Assembly: GCA_036393335.1 (NCBI GenBank)
Contig: DASWHD010000021.1
Coordinates: forward strand, 1-21,238
Source of the DNA: DASWHD01 sp036393335
GTDB taxonomy: Bacteria; CG2-30-53-67; CG2-30-70-394
Reading direction: 5' to 3'
Length of the DNA: 21,238 nucleotides
The notes beneath the pieces were generated by a model. The model was not told the DNA's origin, did not search any database, and was given only the letters and a program-made list of their open reading frames with translations. The translations under genes were made by a program, and so were the position numbers. Below are positions 6,700 through 13,631 of the stretch, one piece after another; position 1 is the stretch's first letter; every line of letters starts with the position of its first letter.

Positions 6700-6889
6700 T
6701 CCAGACCTCATCCTCAGGGTTGTCCCACACGTGTTTCATTGCCGGCTCTTGTGCCTCCATCAGCTCTTCCGCCAACCGATCTCTCAGGCCGTGCTTGAAC
6801 TCGATATATCCGATGAAGTCCAACACCTCACGCGCGAGCGTCTCGGGCAGCCGTCGAACCTCTTTCATAATCTGGTCAGTCGTGTTCAT
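6689..6889 (-). CDS. DUF2281-type antitoxin of the MazF-like toxin
   Basis: The product is a small 66-aa acidic protein. Its N-terminal helices (IMKEVRRLPETLAREVLDFI) are followed by GYIEFKHG and a C-terminal tail ending WDNPEDEVWNDL, the typical DUF2281/VapB-like antitoxin ending. GGAGGAGG lies shortly before ATG 6889. It precedes and overlaps the toxin gene. The first part probably dimerises or binds DNA, and the acidic tail should bind the toxin. This two-gene unit lies immediately downstream of fliP with a 121-bp gap. Confidence 0.85.
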   Translation of the reverse strand: MNTTDQIMKEVRRLPETLAREVLDFIGYIEFKHGLRDRLAEELMEAQEPAMKHVWDNPEDEVWNDL

Positions 6890-7010
6890 GGCGTCGTCCT
6901 CCTCCAGGCCAGCGAAGCAGCGTCGCGGTCAAACCGCATGTTGCCCCCATGAGCCTACATAACCTAGCCGCCCCGGCGGGAGGGGAATCTGCCCTCTACC
7001 CTCTGTAGTC

Positions 7011-7736
7011 CTACGCCGAGAAGCTGCGCACCAGGGAGCCGACCAGGAGGTACCAGCCGTCGACGAGGACGAACAGCAGGAGCTTGAAGGGCAGGGAGAT
7101 GAGCACCGGGGGGAGCATCATCATGCCCATGGAGAGGAGCACCGAGGCCACCACCATGTCGAGAATCAGGAACGGGATGTAGATCAGGAAGCCGATCTCG
7201 AACGCCGTGCGCAGCTCGGAGATGACGAAGGCGGGGATCAGGGCGGTGGTAGGAACCTCGTCGAAGTTGGCCGGCCGCGTCTCCCGGGCAAACGAGACGA
7301 ACAGGGCGAGGTCCTTCTCCCGGGTCTGGCGGAACATGAAGGTGCGAATCGGCGCCAGGGCGCGGGTCGCCGCCTCCTCCCGGGTGATGGTCTCCGCGAG
7401 GTAGGGGTCGAGGGCCTCGCTCTTGATCTCCTGCCACGCCGGCATCATCACGAACAGGGAGAGGAACAGGGCCAGCCCTACCACCACCTGGTTGGGGGGC
7501 ATGGTCTGGGTGCCGATGGCCTGGCGGAAGAAGGACAGCACCACGACGATGCGGGTGAACGAGGTGACCATCACCAGCAGGCCGGGAGCGAGGGTGAGGA
7601 CCGTGAGGAGGAAGAGGATCTTCAGGCCGGTGGAGACCTCCTGCGGGCTGTCCATCCCGGGCAGACCGATGGTGATCGTGTTGGCGGACTGGGCCACGGC
7701 CGGATAGGCCACGAGCAGCACGAGGCCCAGCACCAT
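7011..7736 (-). CDS. fliP: Flagellar export gate protein FliP
   Basis: FliP is a core subunit of the flagellar type III export gate in the inner membrane. The 241-aa product has a signal-like N-terminus (LGLVLLVAYPAVAQS) and then the conserved family segments LKILFLLTVLTLAPGLLVMV, TSFTRIVVVLSFFRQAIGTQ, PPNQVVVGLALFLSLFVM, ELRTAFEIGFLIYIPFL and MGMMMLPPVLISLPFKLLLF. Four membrane spans are visible. The start at 7736 gives the normal length; the frame stays open upstream to 8018 but crosses intergenic repeats. It ends with TAG. Normally fliQ, fliR, flhB and flhA follow, but here a toxin-antitoxin pair follows instead. A perfect palindrome lies 10 bases before the start codon. Confidence 0.95.
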   Translation of the reverse strand: MVLGLVLLVAYPAVAQSANTITIGLPGMDSPQEVSTGLKILFLLTVLTLAPGLLVMVTSFTRIVVVLSFFRQAIGTQTMPPNQVVVGLALFLSLFVMMPAWQEIKSEALDPYLAETITREEAATRALAPIRTFMFRQTREKDLALFVSFARETRPANFDEVPTTALIPAFVISELRTAFEIGFLIYIPFLILDMVVASVLLSMGMMMLPPVLISLPFKLLLFVLVDGWYLLVGSLVRSFSA

Positions 7737-7745
7737 GAACACGAG

Positions 7746-7889
7746 GCGGGTTAACCCGCTTCGCTCACGAGGGACCGTTGCGTTTGCTGGCGATCGACCG
7801 TAGGGGAGGGGTTTATCCCCTCCCCCCTGGCCATGACCCGTCCGTCCGTGTCGATCCCACCACGGGCGGGGGTAAACCCCGCCCCTACG
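7746..7889. repeat. Three palindromes in the fliO-fliP gap
   Basis: The 175-bp gap between fliO and fliP holds three perfect hairpins. They are GCGGGTTAACCCGC (7746-7759), GGGGAGGGG/CCCCTCCCC (7803-7811 with 7817-7825, head GTAG on the plus strand) and GGGCGGGG/CCCCGCCC (7864-7871 with 7877-7884, head GTAG on the minus strand). The last two are related elements in opposite orientation. They could reduce read-through from fliO into fliP or hide the fliP start region. Confidence 0.8.
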
Positions 7890-7911
7890 GGTACGGCACG
7901 GGCGCGGTCGG

Positions 7912-8376
7912 TCAACCATGACCGTCCCCACTGCCGGCCACCGCTTGGAGGTCCAACACCTCGGCGAAGGAGTGGTGAGGATCGTCGCAGTGGCGGTCAC
8001 AATCACCGGGACGGGCACCGCGTCCCACCTTGCAGATCAGATTCAGGCTCTGGGGGGTGCTCCCCACCAGGATGCGCTCGCCCGCCACCTCCACCAGCGT
8101 CAGGGAGCAGCGCCCGCCGAGGGAACGGCTGGCCACGATCTCGATCGCCTGCCGCCCGCCCACCCCGCCGGCGGCACGCCGCAGCAGATGGCGGGCGCCG
8201 TAGGAGAGGGCGACCACACAGGCGAGGACCAGGGCCAGGGCACCGAACGAGCGCGCCGCGGCGGCGCCGAACGATCCGCCCGGCGGCAAGCCGCCGGCCG
8301 CCTCTTGCGCCACCGCCGGTAGCGCCGCCCAGATCACGGTCAGGGCGATCCACGAGAGTCGTCGTGCCCAGCCCAT
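7912..8376 (-). CDS. fliO: Flagellar biosynthesis protein FliO
   Basis: FliO assists assembly of the FliP export gate complex. The 154-aa product has a signal peptide-like start (ALTVIWAALPAVAQEAAG), a single membrane span near residues 38-60 (SFGALALVLACVVALSYGAR) and the short cytoplasmic domain typical of the family: IEIVASRSLGGRCSLTLVEV, then GERILVGSTPQSLNLI. The tail after GRGARPGDCDRH is His/Asp-rich and not conserved. It starts four bases after the fliN stop and so belongs to the same operon. FliO is poorly conserved; the assignment rests on domain layout plus position between fliN and fliP. Confidence 0.9.
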   Translation of the reverse strand: MGWARRLSWIALTVIWAALPAVAQEAAGGLPPGGSFGAAAARSFGALALVLACVVALSYGARHLLRRAAGGVGGRQAIEIVASRSLGGRCSLTLVEVAGERILVGSTPQSLNLICKVGRGARPGDCDRHCDDPHHSFAEVLDLQAVAGSGDGHG

Positions 8377-8380
8377 GGCG

Positions 8381-8785
8381 CTATCCCAGGCCCCTCACCC
8401 GCTCACGCGGGTTCACCACGTCGGTAATGCGCACGCCGATCTTGTCATCCACCACCACCACCTCGCCCCGCGCCACCAGCTTGTTGTTGGCGCGGATCTC
8501 CAGGGGCTCGCCGGCCATCTTGTCGAGCTCGATGATCGACCCCTCGACGAGCTGCAGCAGCTCGTGGATCACCATGCGGGCGCCGCCCAGCTCGACGGTG
8601 ATCTGGATCGGGATGTCGAGCAGCATCTCCAGGGCCGGGTCGATGCCCGCGGCCACGTCGGAGAGGAGATCGTCGGAGCCGACCCAACCACTGGCGGCCT
8701 CCATGGAGACCTCGTCGGCCTCCGCCATCACCCGATCGGCGATCGCCTCCGGCGACGGACGGGACTTGTGCTCGGGATTTGCCAT
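8381..8785 (-). CDS. fliN: Flagellar motor switch protein FliN
   Basis: FliN forms the lower part of the C-ring together with FliM and takes part in switching and export substrate docking. The 134-aa product carries the SpoA/FliMN_C domain in the second half: LLDIPIQITVELGGARM, then LLQLVEGSIIELDKMAGEPL, then NNKLVARGEVVVVDDKIGVR and ITDVVNPRERVRGLG, all close to the family consensus. The acidic N-terminus is variable as usual. AGGTGA lies a few bases before ATG 8785. The 115-bp gap to fliM shows no clear promoter or terminator. Confidence 0.96.
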   Translation of the reverse strand: MANPEHKSRPSPEAIADRVMAEADEVSMEAASGWVGSDDLLSDVAAGIDPALEMLLDIPIQITVELGGARMVIHELLQLVEGSIIELDKMAGEPLEIRANNKLVARGEVVVVDDKIGVRITDVVNPRERVRGLG

Positions 8786-8900
8786 GAGTCACCTCACTTT
8801 CTTGGGCCACGCTTCCGGGTCCAGCCGACGACAACCTCGCGTGTCGACCGCGGCCGGCGGGGAGCGAGCCAACGAAACCAACCGATCGGGCGGAACGGAT

Positions 8901-10049
8901 TCATCGCACGGAGGATCTGGCCAGCACCTTGGTGATCTGCACGGCGCGACTGCCGCGGTAGACGCCGGTCACGCCGTGGAACTTGAGGACCCCCTCCAGC
9001 AGCCCCACCACGGGGTCGGAGGGCCGTTTGCCCAGGGGGATGACGTCGCCCACCTTGAGGGCGCGCACCCGGCCGATCGGCATCGCCACCTCGCCGAGGC
9101 GCACGGTGAACTGGAGCGGTACCTGTTGCAGGCTGGCACGCATCCGTTTGCGCGCCCGGGCGTGGTGCTCCTCCCTATCCTCCGGCTCGATCTGCTCGCG
9201 GAGCTGCGGCATCTGTTCCAGGGCCGCCACCGGCACGCATAGCACGAGCGGGTCGCCGTCGCCGACGCCGAGATCGACTTCCCATTGCATCAGCACGCAG
9301 TGCTCGTTGGGCGGCACGACGCCGGCGAACTGGGGACGGGTCTCCAGACGTTGCCATTCGAAGCTCACCGCCACGATCTCCTGCCACGCGGTCGCGACGA
9401 CCTTCAGCACGTCGCGCACGACGTTCGCCACGGTGCGCATCTCGATGCGGGTGAAGTCGCGCAGATTGCGGTTCACCACCTCGCTCGGCTTGCCGCCGAA
9501 GATCAGGTCGATCATGCGGTAGACGGTCTGGGCCCCGAGCACCAGCACCGCGCTCACCGCCCCCGGCGACAGGGTGAGGATGGAGATCGCCACCGGCGGC
9601 TCGAAGGAGCGCAGGAAGCGACCGTAGTCACGCACCAGGATCGGGAGGGAACGAGCGCGCACGCCGAACGACAGGCGGCGACTCAACAGCAAGGCGATCC
9701 CGGGCACGGCGCGCTCGGCAATCAGGTCCAGCGCCGGCATCGGCGCCCACTCGCTCGACTCCGGGTTGGCCAGATCGTAGGGCCGGACGCGCAGGTGGCC
9801 CGGCGCAGTCGCCGGCAACGGAATGCCGCCGTGGGTCAGCCCCTTGAGGAGGGCGTCGACCTCCTCGCTGTTCAACACGCGCTGGGTATCGCTCGCCGAC
9901 GGCGAGACGCCGGCGACGACCGCATCGACTCCGGGTGTGCCGGGATCACGCGGCGACACCTCTCTCCCGGGCCTCTCGGGCACCGGCACTGCCGCCGGCT
10001 GGCCGGGCTGCGCGGCATGCCCAGCAGGAACCTGTGGCTCGTCACTCAT
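8901..10049 (-). CDS. fliM: Flagellar motor switch protein FliM
   Basis: FliM is the C-ring subunit that binds phospho-CheY and transmits rotational switching. The 382-aa product has the CheY-binding motif at residues 59-69 (LNSEEVDALLKGL), a central CheC-like domain with RSLPILVRDYGRFLRSFEPP and VLVLGAQTVYRMIDLIFGGK, and a C-terminal FliN-like domain (MPIGRVRALKVGDVIPLGK). In most FliM proteins the CheY-binding motif lies at the very N-terminus; here about 58 residues of Pro/Ala/Val-rich sequence precede it. No Shine-Dalgarno sequence is visible before ATG 10049, and the frame remains open upstream through a 15-bp tandem repeat. The start is therefore uncertain: it could lie further upstream, or at a non-ATG codon closer to the motif. 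Confidence 0.92.
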   Translation of the reverse strand: MSDEPQVPAGHAAQPGQPAAVPVPERPGREVSPRDPGTPGVDAVVAGVSPSASDTQRVLNSEEVDALLKGLTHGGIPLPATAPGHLRVRPYDLANPESSEWAPMPALDLIAERAVPGIALLLSRRLSFGVRARSLPILVRDYGRFLRSFEPPVAISILTLSPGAVSAVLVLGAQTVYRMIDLIFGGKPSEVVNRNLRDFTRIEMRTVANVVRDVLKVVATAWQEIVAVSFEWQRLETRPQFAGVVPPNEHCVLMQWEVDLGVGDGDPLVLCVPVAALEQMPQLREQIEPEDREEHHARARKRMRASLQQVPLQFTVRLGEVAMPIGRVRALKVGDVIPLGKRPSDPVVGLLEGVLKFHGVTGVYRGSRAVQITKVLARSSVR

Positions 10050-10105
10050 GGGGGTGCCGGGGATGGGGGTGCCGGGGATGGGGGAGGGGGGATGGGGGGT
10101 ATGGG
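10050..10105. repeat. 15-bp tandem repeat, G-rich on the plus strand
   Basis: The unit GGGGGTGCCGGGGAT occurs twice exactly (10050-10064 and 10065-10079) and decays into further G-runs to about 10105. It directly abuts the fliM start codon. The repeat length is a multiple of three, so the frame leading into FliM stays open through it. At least four runs of four or more G are present, enough for a G-quadruplex on the DNA strand complementary to the mRNA. Confidence 0.8.
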
Positions 10106-10208
10106 GCAGGATGCGCGAGGCTCGGGAATCCGCCGGTCGCACCACGGCCGACCTTCCCCCATCTGGCATTCCTCACGATGGGTCGTCGTGCGCGGGCACA
10201 CGCTCGCG

Positions 10209-10438
10209 GTGCGGTGGTCAGTCCCACGGGTAGGAGCCGCATCCCTTCGGCGACCCCACGCCCGAAGGGCGTACCGCGCCCATGGAGCGGGTCGCCGTTG
10301 CCACCGGCTCCTACCCTGGCCGGGTGCGGTGGTCAGCCCCATGGGTAGGAGCCGAATCCCTTCGGCGACCTCACGCCCGAAGGGCGTGCCGCGCCTACGG
10401 CGCGGGTCGCCGTTGCCACCGGCTCCTACCCTGGGCGA
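10209..10438. repeat. 115-bp tandem duplication of a GTAGGAGCC...GGCTCCTAC element
   Basis: Copy 1 (10209-10323) and copy 2 (10324-10438) are near identical, each starting GTGCGGTGGTCAG. Each contains an inverted pair GTAGGAGCCG / CGGCTCCTAC enclosing smaller palindromes (ATCCCTTCGGCGACC and CGCCCGAAGGGCG). A third, diverged copy of the core lies at about 16881-16958. Single-stranded folding would give a branched hairpin typical of bacterial interspersed palindromes. Confidence 0.85.
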
Positions 10439-10528
10439 GGAGCCGGCCGGCACATTCGCGTGGGTGCGCACGTGGGGCAGATTCATCGTGAGGGATAGGA
10501 GGTCGGCGATCACGCTTGCGAGGGACGG

Positions 10529-11092
10529 CTATTGCACGACGAATTCCTGGAAATAGATGCGCTTGACGAAGCCGGTCTCCAGCAGGCCGTTGATGCGCGT
10601 CACCAGGGCGTCCCGCAGGGCGAGCTTGCCCTCCACGGTGGAGATGTCCACGAACGCCTTGCTCGAGATCATCAACAGGATCGCGTCGCGGATCTGGGGC
10701 ATGCGCGCCTCCACCTCTTGCACGACCGAGTCCTTGTTGAGCTCCAGGGACATCTTCACCTTGAGGTAGCGTTTGCCCTGCGACCGTTCGAGATTGACCA
10801 CCAGCGGCTCCATCTCGAACACCGCGCCGAGGAAGTTGCCCGTGCCCTCCGCCGTCGCCCCTTCGGTCGCGGGGGTGGCCGCGGCGCTCTCCTCGTCAGG
10901 GGGCTGGCCTGGCGGCTGCAACAACGCCGCGATCTCCCCCCGGAGGAGGAACACCACCACACCGGCACCGGCCAACATCAACAGCGCGCCGAGCGCGCCC
11001 GCGATGAGCAGGATGCCAATCCCCCCCTTCTTGCCGGGGGCCTGTGAGGTCTCTTGCTCGGGTGCGTCCTTCTCGATCTTTGCCTTGGCCAT
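10529..11092 (-). CDS. fliL: Flagellar basal body-associated protein FliL
   Basis: FliL is an inner-membrane protein that surrounds or supports the stator. The 187-aa product has a charged cytoplasmic start (MAKAKIEKDAPEQETSQAPG), one membrane span around residues 25-50 (GILLIAGALGALLMLAGAGV), a linker rich in Pro, Ala, Glu and Thr, and the periplasmic FliL domain: FEMEPLVVNLERSQGKRYLK, then VKMSLEL, RMPQIRDAILLMISSKAFVD and the typical end GFVKRIYFQEFVVQ. The start at 11092 fits family N-termini; the open frame extends much further upstream but overlaps motB in the wrong frame. A 50-bp gap separates it from motB. Confidence 0.95.
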   Translation of the reverse strand: MAKAKIEKDAPEQETSQAPGKKGGIGILLIAGALGALLMLAGAGVVVFLLRGEIAALLQPPGQPPDEESAAATPATEGATAEGTGNFLGAVFEMEPLVVNLERSQGKRYLKVKMSLELNKDSVVQEVEARMPQIRDAILLMISSKAFVDISTVEGKLALRDALVTRINGLLETGFVKRIYFQEFVVQ

Positions 11093-11142
11093 CGTGCGAC
11101 TCTGGGTAGGGGCCCTGTCGGGGCGTGGTTGTCGGGGCGGTC

Positions 11143-11862
11143 TCAGAAGTGGATGTCTGCGATCGGCTGGTGGGGCTTGAGGACCAGCTCGACCCGGCGG
11201 TTGAGATGGCCCACGTCGCCGGGACGGCCGATGACCCGCGGGCGGGAAGAGCCGTAACCGGCGACCGCCAGGGTCGCTGGGTTGATCCCGGCCTCTGCGA
11301 GGAGGCGCGCCACCGCCGCCGCCCGGGCGATGGACAGCTCCCAATTGTCGCGGTAGGTCCAGGAGCGAGAGACCGTCGCGTCGGTGTGGCCCTCGATCTC
11401 GATCAGGATCCCCGGCCGGCGCAGCACGGCCACCAACGCCATCAGGTTCTCCCGCCCGGCCGCGCCGATCGTGGCGTCTCCGATCCCGAAGGCGGTGTCC
11501 GCTTGCAGGGTCAGCACCACCCCTCGCCCGTCTTCGCGGACGTCCAGGGCGGTCTCCAGACCGAGGTCGCCCACCTCCTCCTCCACCGTCTCCTCGAGGG
11601 CGGCACGCGCGGCGCGTTCGTCTTCGCTCCCACCGCCCCAATCGGTGTGCTGGGCCGATTGCGGCGTCAGGTTGACCAGGGCCGTGCCGCCGTGGGTCGC
11701 GGCGCCGCCGCGACCGAAGGTCTTCTCCAGCCGGCCGCCGTCCAGGGAGGACATGCTCAGGGTGAGCACGAAGAAGGTGAGCATCAGGGTGACCAGGTCG
11801 GAGAAGGTGATCATCCACCGCTGATCGTCGGCCTGCAGCTCGCGTCGCTTACGACCGGCCAT
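11143..11862 (-). CDS. motB: Stator protein MotB (canonical, with membrane Asp)
   Basis: MotB anchors the stator to peptidoglycan and carries the proton-binding Asp. The 239-aa product has one membrane span (residues about 17-37) containing Asp22 in TFSDLVTLMLTFFVL, the position of the catalytic Asp. The C-terminal OmpA-like domain has IEIEGHTDATVSRS, NWELSIARAAAVARLL and LNRRVELVL, which match the peptidoglycan-binding consensus. GGGAGGGG lies just before ATG 11862, inside the preceding motB-like gene, which it overlaps by 14 bases. Together with motA it should form the functional ion channel. Confidence 0.93.
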   Translation of the reverse strand: MAGRKRRELQADDQRWMITFSDLVTLMLTFFVLTLSMSSLDGGRLEKTFGRGGAATHGGTALVNLTPQSAQHTDWGGGSEDERAARAALEETVEEEVGDLGLETALDVREDGRGVVLTLQADTAFGIGDATIGAAGRENLMALVAVLRRPGILIEIEGHTDATVSRSWTYRDNWELSIARAAAVARLLAEAGINPATLAVAGYGSSRPRVIGRPGDVGHLNRRVELVLKPHQPIADIHF

Positions 11863-12601
11863 CGCCCCTCCCGGACGTGACGCCGCGCTGCCACTCCCCG
11901 GCGCCGATCAGGATGATTTCGATGCGCCGGTTACGGCGCCGGCCTTCTTCCGTGTCGTTGTCGCCGAGCGGCCAGTACGGCCCGTAGCCCACGGCCGTGA
12001 GACGCTCGCGCGGCACGCCGCCGGACTCGTGCAGATAGCGCATCACGTCCACTGCCCGCTCCGCCGAGCCGCGCCACGGCCCGACCGTCTCCACGTCCAC
12101 CCAGGTGGCGTCGCTGTGACCCGCCACCCGTACCGCGCCGGGAAAATCGCGCAAGGCCGGGACGAGATCCTGCAACCGGCGGCGGCCCTCGGCCGTCAGG
12201 CCGTCGTCCCCCGGCGTATACAGGAGCTCGCCGGCCAGGCGTACGGTCCAGTCATCGCGGCCGCGCTGCACCTCCACGCCGGCGATCCCGCCCAGCTCGG
12301 TGATGCGCCGCGAAAACTGTGCGGCGAGCTGTTCGACGTCCCCCGCATCGGCACCGCCGCGCTGGATCTGCGAGTCGATGAGGTCCGACGCCGGCGGCGC
12401 GATGCTCTCCTCGCCCTCGTCGAACAAGCCAAACGCATCGCCCAGCGAGCCGTACGCCTGCGCCCGCCGCTGCTCGTCGGGCACCGCCATGCTGTTCAAC
12501 AGGATGAAGAAGGCGAGCAGAATGACGCTCAGGGAAGTGAAGAGGACCGTGAACGAGCCCCCCTGCGGCGCCTGCTTGCCCTCGGTGCGACCCGTCACCA
12601 C
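11849..12601 (-). CDS. MotB-like OmpA-family protein without the proton-binding Asp
   Basis: This is a 250-aa paralogue of MotB located between motA and the canonical motB. Its membrane span (SFTVLFTSLSVILLAFFILL) aligns with that of the next gene, but the Asp position is Ser23 (F-T-S-L against F-S-D-L). The C-terminal half is an OmpA-like domain (VRVAGHSDATW, then SAERAVDVMRYL, then LTAVGYGPYWPLGDN and RRNRRIEIILIGAG). It overlaps motA by seven bases and motB by 14, so the three are co-translated. Without the Asp it cannot conduct protons as MotB does. It may act as a scaffold, form mixed dimers with MotB, or anchor the stator; that is inference. Confidence 0.88.
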   Translation of the reverse strand: MVTGRTEGKQAPQGGSFTVLFTSLSVILLAFFILLNSMAVPDEQRRAQAYGSLGDAFGLFDEGEESIAPPASDLIDSQIQRGGADAGDVEQLAAQFSRRITELGGIAGVEVQRGRDDWTVRLAGELLYTPGDDGLTAEGRRRLQDLVPALRDFPGAVRVAGHSDATWVDVETVGPWRGSAERAVDVMRYLHESGGVPRERLTAVGYGPYWPLGDNDTEEGRRRNRRIEIILIGAGEWQRGVTSGRGDGRS

Positions 12602-13413
12602 GCCTTCGCCCCCGCGTTCGCCCCTGCCTTGCTCATGGCCCCACCAGGCTGCGGGAAGGACGAGACCCGGGTCGCCGGCGACAGGAAGGAGTGCAACCGC
12701 TGCTCCAGGACCCGCGGATTCTCCCCTCCGGCGATCGACACCACGCCGATCAGGATGAATTCCTTATAGAGGATCTCCTCGCGGGAGCGGGTCCTGAGCT
12801 TGCCCGCGACCGGGCTGAACACCATGTTGGCCAGGATCGCGCCATAGAAGGTGGTGAGCAGTGCCACCGCCATCGCCGGGCCGATGCTCGACGGGTCGGA
12901 CATGTTCTGCAGCATCGCCACCAGCCCGATCAGGGTGCCGATCAGCCCCATGGCGGGCGAGTACGCGGCCATGCTGGTGAAGATCTCGACGCCGCGCTGG
13001 TGGCGCTCATCGAGGTTGTCGAGCTCGTTGTGGAGGATGTTCTCGATCGCCGCCAGCTCCATGCCGTCCACCACCATCTCCAGGGCCTTCTTCAGGTAGG
13101 GGTCGGTGATGGAGTCCACCTCGTCCTGGATGGACAGCAGCCCGTCGCGACGCACCCGCTGGGAGAGCTCCACCAGGCGATTCTTCATTACCTGTACGTC
13201 GGTGCGACGGTGGATCACCGTCTTGAGCACCGCCTGGAAGGTGGCCAGGACGTTGCCCAACGGGTAGTTCATCAGCACCACGCCGAGGGTGCCGCCGACG
13301 ACGATGAACAGGGAAGGGAGGTCGAGGAATGCGGCCAGCCCCACGCCCTGGATGATCGCCACGGCCACGAGGCCGAAGGCGGCCAGGACGCCGAGCAGAG
13401 TAGCGATATCCAT
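12595..13413 (-). CDS. motA: Stator protein MotA
   Basis: MotA is the membrane subunit that surrounds MotB and contacts FliG to generate torque. The 272-aa product has four membrane spans: residues about 3-25 (TLLGVLAAFGLVAVAIIQGV), 30-50 (LPSLFIVVGGTLGVVLMNYP), and the later pair with PAMGLIGTLIGLVAMLQNM and MAVALLTTFYGAILANMVF. These carry the family motifs GGTLGV and the conserved Pro and Thr of the channel helices. The large cytoplasmic loop includes VSIAGGENPRVLEQRL after the last span. AAGGA sits eight bases before ATG 13413. A sigma-54-like promoter lies about 56 bases upstream, making motA the probable first gene of the motility operon. Confidence 0.95.
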   Translation of the reverse strand: MDIATLLGVLAAFGLVAVAIIQGVGLAAFLDLPSLFIVVGGTLGVVLMNYPLGNVLATFQAVLKTVIHRRTDVQVMKNRLVELSQRVRRDGLLSIQDEVDSITDPYLKKALEMVVDGMELAAIENILHNELDNLDERHQRGVEIFTSMAAYSPAMGLIGTLIGLVAMLQNMSDPSSIGPAMAVALLTTFYGAILANMVFSPVAGKLRTRSREEILYKEFILIGVVSIAGGENPRVLEQRLHSFLSPATRVSSFPQPGGAMSKAGANAGAKAW

Positions 13414-13468
13414 GGTGGTCCTTGGAGGAATCCCGGGCCGGCAGGGGGATCCTGCCTGGTCCCCTGTG

Positions 13469-13485
13469 AGCAAGCCGAATGCCAA
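13469..13485 (-). promoter_or_regulatory. Sigma-54 (RpoN)-type promoter before motA
   Basis: The minus strand reads TTGGCATTCGGCTTGCT. It matches the -24/-12 consensus TGGCAC-N5-TTGCW, with the required GG and GC separated by exactly ten bases. Transcription would start near 13457 and leave a leader of about 45 bases before motA. Flagellar operons in many proteobacteria and in Desulfobacterota use sigma-54 promoters with an enhancer-binding activator. I did not identify an activator site upstream. Confidence 0.7.
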
Positions 13486-13598
13486 GGGTCGAGCGGCCCA
13501 TACAGCCCCTCCCACGCCGCGGTGAAGCACAGCAATTCCGGCAACTTTTCCGTGACTTAAGAACAAGCCACCGGACGTGGCACGGCGCTGGCCGTGTC

Positions 13599-13623
13599 AA
13601 AAAGCCCGGCTGCGCCCCCGGGC
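13599..13623 (-). terminator. Rho-independent terminator after waaC
   Basis: On the minus strand a 6-bp GC stem, GCCCGG / CCGGGC (13623-13618 with 13609-13604), with an 8-nt loop is followed at once by TTTTT (13603-13599). It starts nine bases after the waaC stop codon and so separates the lipopolysaccharide genes from the motA operon. Confidence 0.8.
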
Positions 13624-13631
13624 CTCGTCAA

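Larger units (their letters stand above)
10050..10528. other. fliL-fliM gap filled with repeats
   Basis: These are 479 non-coding bases inside what is normally a tightly packed operon. They contain a G-rich 15-bp repeat touching the fliM start and a 115-bp tandem duplication of a GTAG-headed element. I see no open frame with a recognisable product and no clear terminator with a T-run. A fliM promoter may lie here, but I cannot point to one. Confidence 0.7.

Noticed and set aside
7833..9242. Plus-strand open frame of 469 codons
   Set aside because: It runs antisense through fliO, fliN and part of fliM; its Arg/Ser/Pro-rich sequence and lack of domains mark it as a shadow frame.
9285..10556. 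Plus-strand open frame of 423 codons
   Set aside because: It is antisense to fliM and crosses the repeats in the fliL-fliM gap, with no family resemblance.
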